A stretch of DNA of 54,403 bases from Thiomonas sp. (lineage in GTDB: Bacteria > Pseudomonadota > Gammaproteobacteria > Burkholderiales > Burkholderiaceae_C): assembly GCA_027311065.1 (NCBI GenBank), contig DAICZP010000139.1, positions 1 to 54,403 of the forward strand, given 5' to 3'. The notes beneath the pieces were generated by a model, which saw only the letters and a program-made list of their open reading frames with translations, did no database searches and was not told where the DNA came from. Both the position numbers and the translations under genes were made by a program. Below are positions 17,582-25,226 of the stretch, piece by piece. How positions within the stretch are numbered: the first letter of the stretch is position 1; each line of letters opens with the position of its first letter.

Positions 17582-17761
17582 TTAACGGCAGTTCCCCCAA
17601 TGCGCGGGATGCCATCCCCACGGCCCCCACCATCCGGGGTGCCAGCATGCCGCCGGCCCCGGGCGAACCACGACGGCGACCGGGCGAAGAGGGGCGACAT
17701 AACAGCCCCCCAGCGCCGTGGCGGCAATGGCGGCGAGCAGTGCGAGTCGGATACGACGCAT
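17582..17761 (-). CDS. 59-residue lipoprotein rich in Trp, Pro and Gly
   Basis: A short gene. MRRIRLALLAAIAATALGGC is a signal peptide with lipobox LGGC (Cys20 lipidated). The mature 40 residues are YVAPLRPVAVVVRPGPAACW, then HPGWWGPWGWHPAHWGNCR, a Trp/His/Gly/Pro-rich tail with two further cysteines that could pair. The start lies 8 bp after the stop of the secreted-protein gene upstream, so the two form an operon. Small outer-membrane lipoproteins of this composition are frequent in Burkholderiales and uncharacterised. The lipobox and the tight spacing support a real gene. Confidence 0.65.
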   Translation of the reverse strand: MRRIRLALLAAIAATALGGCYVAPLRPVAVVVRPGPAACWHPGWWGPWGWHPAHWGNCR

Positions 17762-17768
17762 GCCCGGC

Positions 17769-18113
17769 TCAGTTCCCGACGCGCCGGCTGAGACCGTTTT
17801 CCTGCCGATTCAAGGCAGCCTGCTGCTGCGGCGTGATGTAGCCACCATTGCGGCGCGCCATCGCCTGTTCCTCCGCCCGAATGTGTCGATCCTGCATGCG
17901 CAGGGCGCGCGCGCGGCGCGGGCTGATCTCGCCTTCGCGCCGCTGCTGGGCGGTTCGACGCAGCAGGTTATGGGTCCGGTCGAGAACCTGGTCACGCCGC
18001 GGGTGCGCAGCTTCCCAGTGGGTTGCGGCTTGTGCCGCGGTGACCGCGGTAAGTGCGGCAACGCCAAGCAACACGGCGACGATGCTGGGAATCAGTGGGC
18101 GATGGTTTGACAT
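17769..18113 (-). CDS. Secreted helical protein of unknown function
   Basis: 114 residues. A signal peptide (PSIVAVLLGVAALTAVTAAQA) precedes a charged helical mature part: HPRRDQVLDRTHNLLRRTAQ, then GEISPRRARALRMQDRHIRA, EEQAMARRNGGYITPQQQAA, ending LNRQENGLSRRVG. This pattern (RRDQVNxR..., REGxIS..., RxxxxQNGGxIT, LNxQEN) is a widespread family of small periplasmic proteins that I recognise but that has no assigned function. The ATG at 18113 follows GGAGC at good spacing. The open frame continues upstream with a cysteine-rich stretch, which I rejected as coding. Downstream partner: the 59-residue lipoprotein. Confidence 0.72.
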   Translation of the reverse strand: MSNHRPLIPSIVAVLLGVAALTAVTAAQAATHWEAAHPRRDQVLDRTHNLLRRTAQQRREGEISPRRARALRMQDRHIRAEEQAMARRNGGYITPQQQAALNRQENGLSRRVGN

Positions 18114-18338
18114 GATCTTGCTCCAGAGTGGGTCACGTTGACAGAGACTGCCTTGGCGTTTGCCGCAGGTGTTGCAATAACGCGGGTCGACGTGGCACCG
18201 GCGACAGGGGCGATCACGCAAAGATGTCACGAGACGTTTCATTGCTCTGCGCCCTCCAGGCCGGAGGCTGAGCAATCGCGGTCCTTGACGCCATGCGATC
18301 CAGCGTGATCGCTGCTCCGCGCCGACGACCACGTGTAT

Positions 18339-18356
18339 CTACCTACTGATAGATAG
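18339..18356 (+). promoter_or_regulatory. TetR-type operator and promoter of the gst-cupin-tetR operon
   Basis: CTACCTACTGATAGATAG is an 18-bp imperfect dyad (six of nine base pairs match) resembling TetR/AcrR boxes. A -10-like TAAGAT follows at 18363-18368, so the dyad overlaps the expected -35 region, an effective place for a repressor. The TetR protein encoded at 19878 in the same operon is the natural candidate. The rest of the 18114-18452 stretch holds no gene that I can support. Confidence 0.5.
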
Positions 18357-18452
18357 TCTTGGTAAGATGAAACATCCGCCATACCGGCTGCAACTGCAGC
18401 GGCGACGTATAGGCGAACCCCTGTCAACCACTTCCGGCTCGCTGGTACCCCC

Positions 18453-19070
18453 ATGAAAATCCACGACTTCAAAGGCTTCCCCAACCCCGCCCGCGTACGC
18501 ATTGCCCTGGCTGAAAAAGGGGCCACCGACAAGGTGGAGTTCGTGCACGTCGACGTGATGAAGGGGGAGCACCGCCTGCCCGCCTTTGTGGCCATGAACC
18601 CGAATGCGGCCGTGCCTGTGCTCGAGCTGGACGATGGCACCTTCATCAGTGAATGCACGGCCATCACCGCGTACATTGACCATGCTTTCGACGGCATTTC
18701 GCTGACCGGCAAGACCGCCAAGGACCGCGCGGTCATCCACATGATGCAGTGCCGCGCCGAACAGGGCGTGATGGACGCCGTGGGCACCTATTTTCACCAT
18801 GCCACGCCCGGCCTCGGTGCGCTGGAGCTGTACCAGAACAAGGAATGGGGTTTGAAGCAGCGCGAGCGCGCCGTCGCCGGCATGCGCCACTTCGACGGCG
18901 TGCTGGCCTCGCAACCGTTTGCCGCCGGTCAGAACTTCTCGATCGCCGATATCACCTTGTTCGTGGGTCTGAACTTTGCTGACTTCGCCAAGATCGAGAT
19001 TCCGTCGGACTTGCCGCATCTGACCGCCTGGCGCGCCCGCATGGCCGAGCGTCCCAGCATGGGCGGCTGA
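18453..19070 (+). CDS. Glutathione S-transferase
   Basis: 205 residues. The N-terminal thioredoxin-like domain has FPNPARVRIALAEKG, the cis-Pro region NPNAAVPVLELDDG and the glutathione-contact motif ISECTAITAYID. The C-terminal helical domain has the N-capping box FSIADITLFVG. There is no Cys at the active-site position (PNPARV), so this is not a thiol-transferase type. It likely conjugates glutathione to electrophiles in the cytoplasm. First gene of an operon with cupin and TetR genes, behind a probable TetR operator, which suggests induction by an electrophilic compound. The natural substrate is unknown. Confidence 0.9.
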   Translation: MKIHDFKGFPNPARVRIALAEKGATDKVEFVHVDVMKGEHRLPAFVAMNPNAAVPVLELDDGTFISECTAITAYIDHAFDGISLTGKTAKDRAVIHMMQCRAEQGVMDAVGTYFHHATPGLGALELYQNKEWGLKQRERAVAGMRHFDGVLASQPFAAGQNFSIADITLFVGLNFADFAKIEIPSDLPHLTAWRARMAERPSMGG

Positions 19071-19118
19071 CCCGAACCACGGTAACGACTTCACGTGCAC
19101 ACCCAACCGGAGACACCC

Positions 19119-19832
19119 GTGGACCTTCATACCCGGTTCGACCAACGCGTGCTCTTGCACGGCGGCGAGCTGCCGTGGGTGGACTCTCCGGTGGCGGGCG
19201 TGCAGCGTCGCATGCTCGACCGCATCGGCGGCGAGGTGGCTCGTGCCACGTCCATCGTGCGGTACGCGCCCGGTCGTCATTTCAGCCCGCACACCCACCA
19301 CGGCGGTGAGGAGTTTCTGGTGCTGGACGGCGTGTTCCAGGACGAGCATGGTGACTATCCTGCCGGCAGCTACATCCGAAACCCGCCCACCACACGGCAC
19401 ACGCCGGGCTCGCAGACCGGTTGTGTGATTTTCGTCAAGCTGTGGCAGTTCGACCCCGCGGACCGCACCCCGGCGGTGATCGACACGAACAAGATCGGCC
19501 GCGTGAATGACGCCACCCGCCCCGGGGTGGCGGTGACGCCCTTGTTCGAGGACAAGCGCGAGTCCGTGACTCTGGAGGTCTGGCAACCCGGCGCCCGGCT
19601 TGACGCCGTGATGCCCGACGGCGCTGAGCTGCTGGTGGTCGCCGGCAGCTTCACGGATGGCGAGGACGCATTGCGCGTCTGGTCTTGGTTGCGCATCCCT
19701 TGTGGGGGTCGCCTCGCGGCCGTCGCCGGGCCGCAAGGTGCGACCGTCTGGGTCAAGACGCGTCACCTGCGCTCGGTGGAAGCCCCTCCAGCCGCCGCCG
19801 CGGGCCGCACGACTTTTGAACAGCATCCCTAG
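19119..19832 (+). CDS. Two-cupin protein of the ChrR-like cupin family
   Basis: 237 residues from the GTG at 19119, which has GGAGA 6 bp upstream (a GTG 24 bp earlier is also in frame). The first cupin carries the metal motif HTHHGGEEFLVLDG (two His and a Glu) with the matching RNPPTTRHTPGS. The second half (VTLEVWQPGARLDAVMPDGA, ELLVVAGSFTDGED) is a degenerate cupin without a complete His set. Such proteins are known as the C-terminal part of the ChrR anti-sigma and as free-standing proteins. A redox or metal-sensing or detoxifying role alongside the glutathione transferase is inference. Confidence 0.78.
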   Translation: MDLHTRFDQRVLLHGGELPWVDSPVAGVQRRMLDRIGGEVARATSIVRYAPGRHFSPHTHHGGEEFLVLDGVFQDEHGDYPAGSYIRNPPTTRHTPGSQTGCVIFVKLWQFDPADRTPAVIDTNKIGRVNDATRPGVAVTPLFEDKRESVTLEVWQPGARLDAVMPDGAELLVVAGSFTDGEDALRVWSWLRIPCGGRLAAVAGPQGATVWVKTRHLRSVEAPPAAAAGRTTFEQHP

Positions 19833-19877
19833 CACGTGCGGTTGGGAAGGATCCGTGCGTTTGCGACAATGCGGCCC

Positions 19878-20444
19878 ATGTCCGAGAAACGCACCGAGTT
19901 GCAAACCCTGGCGCAGGCCATCGTCCAGCGATCGGGTGTGCGCGCGCTGAGTTTTCGCCAACTCGCCGAACAGACGGGCGTCAAGTCGGCGAGCGTGCAC
20001 TACTACTTTCCGGAAAAGCACGACCTTACCGCCGCGCTGATCGCCGGTTACAGCGAAGCCTTCGCGCAACGCCTGGCCGCCATCGCCGAGAAGCCGGTCA
20101 GCTTGACGCGCAAGCTCTCCGCCTTCGCCGATTTGTTTGAAGAAGCCGCGCAAGACGACAAGCTGTGTCTGTGCGGCATGCTGGCAGCCGAGATTTCGTC
20201 ACTCGACGAGCATTCCCGCGCCCTCTTGCGCGGTTTTTTCGAACATGCGGAAGCCTGGCTGGTCCGGATCATGGAGCGGCACGCCGACGAATGGCGATCC
20301 CCCCTGCCGCCGAGTCGACTCGCCGCGGTACTGATGTCCGGGTTGGAAGGCGCCCTGTTGTTGGACCGCGTGCACGCCACCGGGGACCATCTGAAGGCAC
20401 AACGCCAGTTCATCAACGCGTTCGCCGCCGGCAAGGCATTCTGA
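19878..20444 (+). CDS. TetR/AcrR-family regulator
   Basis: 188 residues from the ATG at 19878. Helix-turn-helix: SFRQLAEQTGVKSASVHYYF in residues about 26-45, the signature of the family. The ligand domain begins LCLCGMLAAEISSLDEHSRA, which holds a CxC pair at about residues 95-97. A redox-active cysteine switch, as in some electrophile-sensing TetR proteins such as NemR, is conceivable. It lies in the operon with glutathione transferase and cupin, so it probably represses its own operon through the site at 18339. A strong terminator follows the stop. Confidence 0.85.
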   Translation: MSEKRTELQTLAQAIVQRSGVRALSFRQLAEQTGVKSASVHYYFPEKHDLTAALIAGYSEAFAQRLAAIAEKPVSLTRKLSAFADLFEEAAQDDKLCLCGMLAAEISSLDEHSRALLRGFFEHAEAWLVRIMERHADEWRSPLPPSRLAAVLMSGLEGALLLDRVHATGDHLKAQRQFINAFAAGKAF

Positions 20445-20448
20445 TCGC

Positions 20449-20486
20449 GGATCGGCCGCCGGTGCGTCCACAGCGGCGGCCGATCC
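20449..20486 (+). terminator. Strong hairpin terminator of the gst operon
   Basis: GGATCGGCCGCCG and CGGCGGCCGATCC form a perfect 13-bp stem with a 12-nt loop, 4 bp after the tetR stop. TTCTT follows four bases after the stem. It is the strongest hairpin that I saw in the window and separates the operon from ohr. Confidence 0.7.
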
Positions 20487-20593
20487 AGGGTTCTTCCGGC
20501 AACGTGACTGCAGCATTGCGTGAACCGTCCTAGACTGGGTTGGGGCGCTTCGGCGCCGCCGTTCCCGACAAAACGAGACAGGAGATTTGCAGC

Positions 20594-21031
20594 ATGGACA
20601 GCATCCAGGTCGTCTACACCACCAGCGCCACCGCAACCGGAGGCCGCAACGGGCATGCGAGCTCGCATGATGGGCAGGTCAGCGTCGACCTGTCGGTGCC
20701 CAAGGCCATGGGCGGACCAGGGCGGCCGGATACGACCACCCCGGAAGATCTGTTCGCGGCAGGCTACGCGGCCTGCTTCGGTGGCGCGCTGGATTTCGTT
20801 GCCAAGCAGCACCACAAGAACGCGGCGGGCGCTTCGGTGACCTGCCAGGTGTCCATTGGGCCGCGCGACAAGGGCGGCTTTGGGCTGGCGGTGCAACTGC
20901 GGATCGAGGACTCCTCGTTACCGCAGCACGAATTGCAGGCCTTGGCGATGGAGGCGCACGAAAGCGTTTGCCCGTATTCGCATGCCACGCGCAACAACGT
21001 CGACGTGCAGATCGAGGTGATTGGGGGCTGA
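20594..21031 (+). CDS. ohr: Organic hydroperoxide resistance peroxidase (Ohr)
   Basis: 145 residues, the typical length. The two redox cysteines are C61 (AACFGGAL) and C126 (ESVCPYSHATRNN), with the Ohr-specific start IQVVYTTSATATGGRNG. Ohr reduces organic and fatty acid hydroperoxides, using lipoylated proteins as electron source. The ATG at 20594 follows AGGAG. No ohrR gene is adjacent and I see no OhrR-like AT-rich dyad, so its control here differs or lies elsewhere. Confidence 0.94.
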   Translation: MDSIQVVYTTSATATGGRNGHASSHDGQVSVDLSVPKAMGGPGRPDTTTPEDLFAAGYAACFGGALDFVAKQHHKNAAGASVTCQVSIGPRDKGGFGLAVQLRIEDSSLPQHELQALAMEAHESVCPYSHATRNNVDVQIEVIGG

Positions 21032-21037
21032 GTGGCG

Positions 21038-21056
21038 CGCCCGGCGCGACCGGGCG
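21038..21056. terminator. Hairpin after ohr
   Basis: CGCCCGG-CGCGA-CCGGGCG, a 7-bp perfect GC stem with a 5-nt loop, starting 7 bp after the ohr stop and lying between convergent genes. There is no T-tract, so it is a weak or Rho-assisted terminator at best. Confidence 0.4.
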
Positions 21057-21107
21057 GAGGTCATGCCGGGCAAATCATGCGCGGCGGTGCGCGATGGCGA
21101 CGCCCAG

Positions 21108-21527
21108 CTAGCGCGTGTCGCCGTGATGCGCGCCGGACGGCCGAAGTGCGAATGCGCCATCGCCGAGCAGGCTCAACACAATGAGCGAAACAGCCCAGAA
21201 CGCCGGATACTCCCAGCCTCCGCCTTTGTTCGTGAACAGCCATCCGTTGGCGCCGTGCACGATGACGATGGTTCCCAGCATTTCGAGCGCCAGTGGAACG
21301 GCTATCCAGGGCGCGTAGATGCCCAGTACCAGCGCGATGCCACCCAGCGCCTCGAGGGCGATGGTTCCGTACGCGAGGATCGCTGGCATGTGCAGTGACG
21401 CGAAGTAGGCGACAAAACCCGGAATGGTGAACACGAACACCTTGAGGGCGACGTGCGCGAGAAACAAGATGCCCAGGCTGATGCGCAGCAGCGCAATGCC
21501 ATAAGGGGCCGTGGATGAACGATGCAT
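21108..21527 (-). CDS. DoxX-family membrane protein
   Basis: 139 residues with four predicted helices. The DoxX pattern is YGIALLRISLGILFLAHVAL at the start and EALGGIALVLGIYAPWIAVP in the middle. DoxX-like proteins are small quinone-linked or structural membrane proteins; the function of stand-alone ones is mostly unknown. It lies 33 bp after the reductase gene in the same operon, opposite a LysR gene. Confidence 0.85.
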   Translation of the reverse strand: MHRSSTAPYGIALLRISLGILFLAHVALKVFVFTIPGFVAYFASLHMPAILAYGTIALEALGGIALVLGIYAPWIAVPLALEMLGTIVIVHGANGWLFTNKGGGWEYPAFWAVSLIVLSLLGDGAFALRPSGAHHGDTR

Positions 21528-21560
21528 GGTTTGCTCCAGATTCGATGTCGGTTAGGGGGC

Positions 21561-22184
21561 TCAGGCCTGACGTAGCCAGGTCGGGGCGATCATGGTGCCC
21601 AGGCCGGCGCCGTAGCCGAGATAAATATTGAGCGCGGCCAGCGGCTCGAGATAGCGGGCGTTGCGCAGAGGTCCGGCGTCGATGACATCGAATCCCAAGG
21701 AGCGCGCCAGCTCCGCGACGCGCTCCTTGGCCTGCGCGTCGTTGGCCGCCACGAACACCGGGATGGTCTGGGATGGTGTGGCCTGCGCACCGGCGGCCAG
21801 GCGTTGCGCGAACACCGTGTTGAAGGCTTTGACCACCCGCAGTTCCGGCCGGGCCTCGGCGATTTGCTCGCTTGCGGATGTCGAATGTCCCAGTGTCAGA
21901 CCCATGTAGTCGGCCGTCAGCGGATTCGTGACGTCCACGACCACGGTTCCCGCAGGCAGTTCGGCGCCGCGCAGCGCCTGGACTGCGTCGCCAAACCCGG
22001 TGGCGAGGATCACGATGTCGCTGGAACCTGCGCGCGCAACGTCTGCGCTGGCGCCGAAACGGGCGGCGAGGGCCTGTGCCTTGGCGCGGTCGCGTCCCAC
22101 GATGTTGAGAGCATGACCGGCCGCATGCAACTGCTGCGCGAACGCGCTGCCCATGTTGCCGGTGCCGAGGATGGTGATGTTCAT
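21561..22184 (-). CDS. NADP-binding oxidoreductase, F420-dependent NADP reductase-like
   Basis: 207 residues. A Rossmann fold opens with ITILGTGNMGSAFAQQLHAAGHA. The domain belongs to the NADP oxidoreductase/coenzyme F420-dependent family: VVVDVTNPLTADYMG and RVVKAFNTVFAQRLAAG are typical. Betaproteobacteria generally lack F420 metabolism, so the name should not be taken as function; it may reduce a small quinone or ketone with NADPH. Operon with doxX, divergent from the LysR gene at 22344. Confidence 0.82.
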   Translation of the reverse strand: MNITILGTGNMGSAFAQQLHAAGHALNIVGRDRAKAQALAARFGASADVARAGSSDIVILATGFGDAVQALRGAELPAGTVVVDVTNPLTADYMGLTLGHSTSASEQIAEARPELRVVKAFNTVFAQRLAAGAQATPSQTIPVFVAANDAQAKERVAELARSLGFDVIDAGPLRNARYLEPLAALNIYLGYGAGLGTMIAPTWLRQA

Positions 22185-22302
22185 GATGGATTTCCTTCAA
22201 GGGTGCCTGGATCGTCCAGTCCGTGCGCGGCTTTGGGATGATCGGCCGTGCCATGAACGACACTTTAGGCTCGTGTTTTATGCAAAAAAAGATCCTAAAA
22301 GA

Positions 22303-22333
22303 CAATAAACTATTTCTAATTTGGCAATAAACT
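22303..22333. promoter_or_regulatory. Direct repeats in the lysR/reductase intergenic region
   Basis: CAATAAACT occurs at 22303-22311 and again at 22325-22333, exactly 22 bp apart (two helical turns), within an unusually AT-rich stretch 11-41 bp before the LysR start codon. Same-face repeats suit binding of a regulator dimer or tetramer, plausibly the LysR protein itself. Confidence 0.45.
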
Positions 22334-22343
22334 TTGCCTGATC

Positions 22344-23243
22344 ATGGATCTTCTTGCCGCAACCCGGATATTCGTGCAGGTGGTTGACGCGGGCAGCTTC
22401 GCGCGCGCAGCGGATGCGCTGGATGTGTCGAATGCCGTGGTGACCCGGCAGGTAGCCGCGCTCGAGGCCCATCTGGGTGCGCGCTTGCTTCATCGAACCA
22501 CGCGGCGCATGTCGCTGACCGAAGCGGGAGAGGATTTTCACGCGCGTGCCCGCTCCATCCTGGAACAATTCGCCGAAGCCGAGGCGGTGGCTGCGCAGGG
22601 CGCGCGCAGTCCCGTGGGATTGCTGCGACTGTCGGCACCGCTGTCCTACGGAATCTCCCACCTCGCGCCATTGCTGGCTCGATTCCACGAGCGGTATCCG
22701 CACCTGCGTCTGGACGTCGATCTCAGCGATCGTCTGGTCGATCTCGCCAACGAGGGCGTCGACATCGCACTGCGCATTGCGACACGGCTCGACCCCGGGG
22801 TCGTGTCGCGTCGTATCGTGGCGCTGGACGCCGTGGTGTGCGCTGCCCCGGCCTATTTGCAGCGGCGTGGCCGACCTGGCGTACCCGCCGAACTCACCAA
22901 CCACGATACTTTGAGCTTCAGCTATTTGTGGGCCGGTGATGAATGGCCATTCATCGGCGCCGATGGGCGCCGTGAACAGGTTCGGGTGCATCCGAACGTG
23001 CACTCGAGCAACGGCGAGTTGCTTCGCGAGCTTGCCATCGCGGGCGCTGGCATCATCCTGCAACCGCGCTTCATCGTCGCGCAGGCCTTACGTGCCGGCA
23101 CCCTCGTATGCGTGCTGGAGCAGTACCGCACGCTCGACCTGAACCTGTACGCGGTCTACCTGAGTCAGCGTCATTTGCCAAACAAGGTACGGGTATTCAT
23201 CGACTTTCTGGTCGACGCGCTGGGAACGGGGGCTCTGCTATGA
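22344..23243 (+). CDS. LysR-family regulator (AaeR/DsdC-like branch)
   Basis: 299 residues. HTH: FVQVVDAGSFARAADALDVS, then NAVVTRQVAALEAHLGARLL, the form typical of the large group beginning MDLLAATRIFVQVV. Effector domain from about residue 90 (GLLRLSAPLSYGISHLAPLL). Divergent from the reductase-doxX operon across 159 bp, which it probably represses or activates. Members of this branch often respond to quinones or aldehydes, but the ligand is unknown here. Confidence 0.88.
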   Translation: MDLLAATRIFVQVVDAGSFARAADALDVSNAVVTRQVAALEAHLGARLLHRTTRRMSLTEAGEDFHARARSILEQFAEAEAVAAQGARSPVGLLRLSAPLSYGISHLAPLLARFHERYPHLRLDVDLSDRLVDLANEGVDIALRIATRLDPGVVSRRIVALDAVVCAAPAYLQRRGRPGVPAELTNHDTLSFSYLWAGDEWPFIGADGRREQVRVHPNVHSSNGELLRELAIAGAGIILQPRFIVAQALRAGTLVCVLEQYRTLDLNLYAVYLSQRHLPNKVRVFIDFLVDALGTGALL

Positions 23244-23424
23244 ACGACAACCTTGCCGTTTCCTCCGAGCCGTGGACGATACTGACCACCGATGCAGCTC
23301 CTTGCGCACGCATCCGCGTCGCCCGTGCGCGTGCGCAAGATTCTCTGTGCCTCAGATACCCGCGGAATGACCTGCCTCACGCTTGGGGCGACAATGTGGT
23401 CCCACTGTCCTACCGCCACTTGCC

Positions 23425-24054
23425 ATGACCGACGCCATTGCCCCCACGGCCGACCTTGATCGCCTTGCCGAGCTGCTCGGCAGCAACGCCTCTCCCGAGC
23501 ATGTCATGGATATCTCGACCCTGGACGGTTTCATTGCAGCGGCACTTGCGGGTCCCGATCAACCCCGACTCGCCGACGTCTTGCCGTGGATCCTGGATCC
23601 GGAGCGTACCGAACAGGATGTCGGCTTCGGCAGTGAAGAGGAGGCGCAAGAACTGATCGCCTTGATCGGTCAGCACTGGCATGACACCGCCGACATCCTG
23701 GCGGACAGCCCGGAAGACTACGAGCCCGTGCTGTACCTGGAGGGCGCTGATGATGCGGATGGCGACGTCTTCGTCGATGGCGAGGAGGTCTCGATCATCG
23801 ACGACTGGTGCTATGGCTTCGTACTCGGGCTGCAACTGCAGACCGACGTGTTCGAGCGCCTTCCGGATGCGCTGAAGGACATGCTGGGTCCGATTTTCCT
23901 GTACGGAACCGAGGAAGGCCGGCCCGAACTCGAGCGGCTGCAACTGACACCCGAGCAACACGAAAGCATCGCCGAGGCGCTGCCTGGAATCGTCGCCGCG
24001 GTGTACGCGCATTTCCGCGGCGATGCCGAGAGCATCCCGACGGTCAGCGCGTAG
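23425..24054 (+). CDS. YecA/UPF0149-family protein
   Basis: 209 residues, acidic. UPF0149 pattern: MDISTLDGFIAAALAGPD near the N terminus, VSIIDDWCYGFVLGLQLQTD in the middle, and an all-helical C terminus. It lacks the C-terminal SEC-C zinc motif found in some YecA proteins. The function is unknown. It starts 182 bp after the LysR gene and is convergent with the next one. Confidence 0.75.
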   Translation: MTDAIAPTADLDRLAELLGSNASPEHVMDISTLDGFIAAALAGPDQPRLADVLPWILDPERTEQDVGFGSEEEAQELIALIGQHWHDTADILADSPEDYEPVLYLEGADDADGDVFVDGEEVSIIDDWCYGFVLGLQLQTDVFERLPDALKDMLGPIFLYGTEEGRPELERLQLTPEQHESIAEALPGIVAAVYAHFRGDAESIPTVSA

Positions 24055-24128
24055 CGCGCTCTGCACCGGGTTGCGACGGTGTCCAGGGAAAAGTTCTCGT
24101 GGTGATCCATGACCCCATGACTTTCTGG

Positions 24129-25091
24129 CTAACCTGTGCGGACCACCACCCTGGAGCGTTCTGCCGCGCCGGGCGGCGTGCGTCGCGCACGATCGCGAAC
24201 CATGGTCACCAAAGCCCTCGCAGACGACGATAGCGAGGCCTCGTCACGCATCACCAGCAGCAGCTGACGGCGAGTCTGCATGCCGGACAGCTTTCGCAGT
24301 GCCAGACCCATCGACTTGACGTGAGGTTCCGCGCCGGCCATCGGCAGGATACCGATACCAAGGCCGGCCATGATCATGCGGCAGACCTCGTCGAAACCGC
24401 GTACCTGCACGCGGATCTTCATTTGCAAGCCCCTGGCGTCGGCCACCGCCGCGACCTGGCGCATCAGCGAGGTGGCGCGGTTCAGGCCGACGATGTCATG
24501 GCCCAGCACCACATCGATGGGAACCACCTCATGGCTGGCGAGGGGATGCGCTGCCGGCAGCACCAGCACCAGCTCGTCGCAGTCGCAATCCAGCGACTGC
24601 AGGTCGCCGATGGGTGTGTTGTGGCCGATGATCCCCAGCTCGGCATTGCCGCGCGCGACGGCCCGCACCACTTCCTCGCTGAGGGCGTCCTCCAGGTCGA
24701 GCATGACCGACGGATAGGTCGCCGAATACAGCGCCAGCAGGTTTGGCAGAAACCCGGTGAACGCGGACGTATTAGCCCAGAGGCGCAGGTGGCCGCCCGC
24801 GCCCTTGTGGTAGTCCAGCATGGCCATCGACAGCTGTTCGACGCCGGCGACGATGCTGATGGCGTGGCGCAGGAACGTCAGTCCCGGGCCTGTTGGCGTG
24901 ACCCCTTTCTTGTTGCGCACCAGCAGTACGCTGCCGATGTGGCTTTCCAGTTCGGCCAGCCGCTTGCTGGCCGCAGGCAGGCTGATCGCCAGGTGCTCGG
25001 CACCCAGCGTCAGGCTCCCGGTTTCGACTGCTGCGACAAACAACCGCAAGGTTGTAAGGTCGAATCGGGCCGGGTTGATCGTCTTTTCCAT
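24129..25091 (-). CDS. LysR-family regulator of the citramalate-type operon
   Basis: 320 residues from the ATG at 25091 (a TTG 15 bp upstream is in frame). HTH: LTTLRLFVAAVETGSLTLGA, then EHLAISLPAASKRLAELESH. The effector domain carries ELGIIGHNTPIGDLQSLDCD and GLGIGILPMAGAEPHVKSMG. It is divergent from the transporter/CoA transferase/lyase/leuCD operon with 135 bp between them, so it is the prime candidate for its activator. The inducer could be citraconate or citramalate, by inference. Confidence 0.87.
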   Translation of the reverse strand: MEKTINPARFDLTTLRLFVAAVETGSLTLGAEHLAISLPAASKRLAELESHIGSVLLVRNKKGVTPTGPGLTFLRHAISIVAGVEQLSMAMLDYHKGAGGHLRLWANTSAFTGFLPNLLALYSATYPSVMLDLEDALSEEVVRAVARGNAELGIIGHNTPIGDLQSLDCDCDELVLVLPAAHPLASHEVVPIDVVLGHDIVGLNRATSLMRQVAAVADARGLQMKIRVQVRGFDEVCRMIMAGLGIGILPMAGAEPHVKSMGLALRKLSGMQTRRQLLLVMRDEASLSSSARALVTMVRDRARRTPPGAAERSRVVVRTG

Positions 25092-25094
25092 TGT

Positions 25095-25106
25095 TTGGTT
25101 AATCAA
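25095..25106. promoter_or_regulatory. Candidate LysR site at the divergent promoter
   Basis: TTGGTTAATCAA is a near-perfect dyad (five of six pairs) directly upstream of the LysR ATG. GGTTAA recurs 11 bp further on (25097-25102 and 25108-25113). This fits an autoregulatory LysR box. Confidence 0.35.
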
Positions 25107-25226
25107 TGGTTAAGGATAGGTCAACCACTTTCGAATCGACAACAAAAATCTGCGCGTAAGCTCATCAACACTGGCGGGCGTTGCGATATGCGACCGAGAT
25201 CCAGCCCAAAGCATAAGGAGGAGACG

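Noticed and set aside
17394-17648. An 84-codon minus-strand frame overlapping the end of the small lipoprotein gene.
   Set aside because: It has no ribosome-binding site or recognisable motif and conflicts with the better supported lipoprotein frame.
18114-18242. In-frame upstream extension of the secreted-protein gene with a zinc-ribbon-like pattern (CRRC ... CNTC).
   Set aside because: The internal ATG at 18113 has a proper ribosome-binding site and opens a clean signal peptide; a cysteine-rich domain before a signal peptide makes no sense. The pattern is probably chance.
23240-23428. A 62-codon frame whose ATG overlaps the LysR stop and whose stop overlaps the YecA start.
   Set aside because: The double overlap is suggestive, but the sequence resembles no family, has no ribosome-binding site and has the composition of a shadow frame. 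Kept out as a gene; conservation in relatives would decide.
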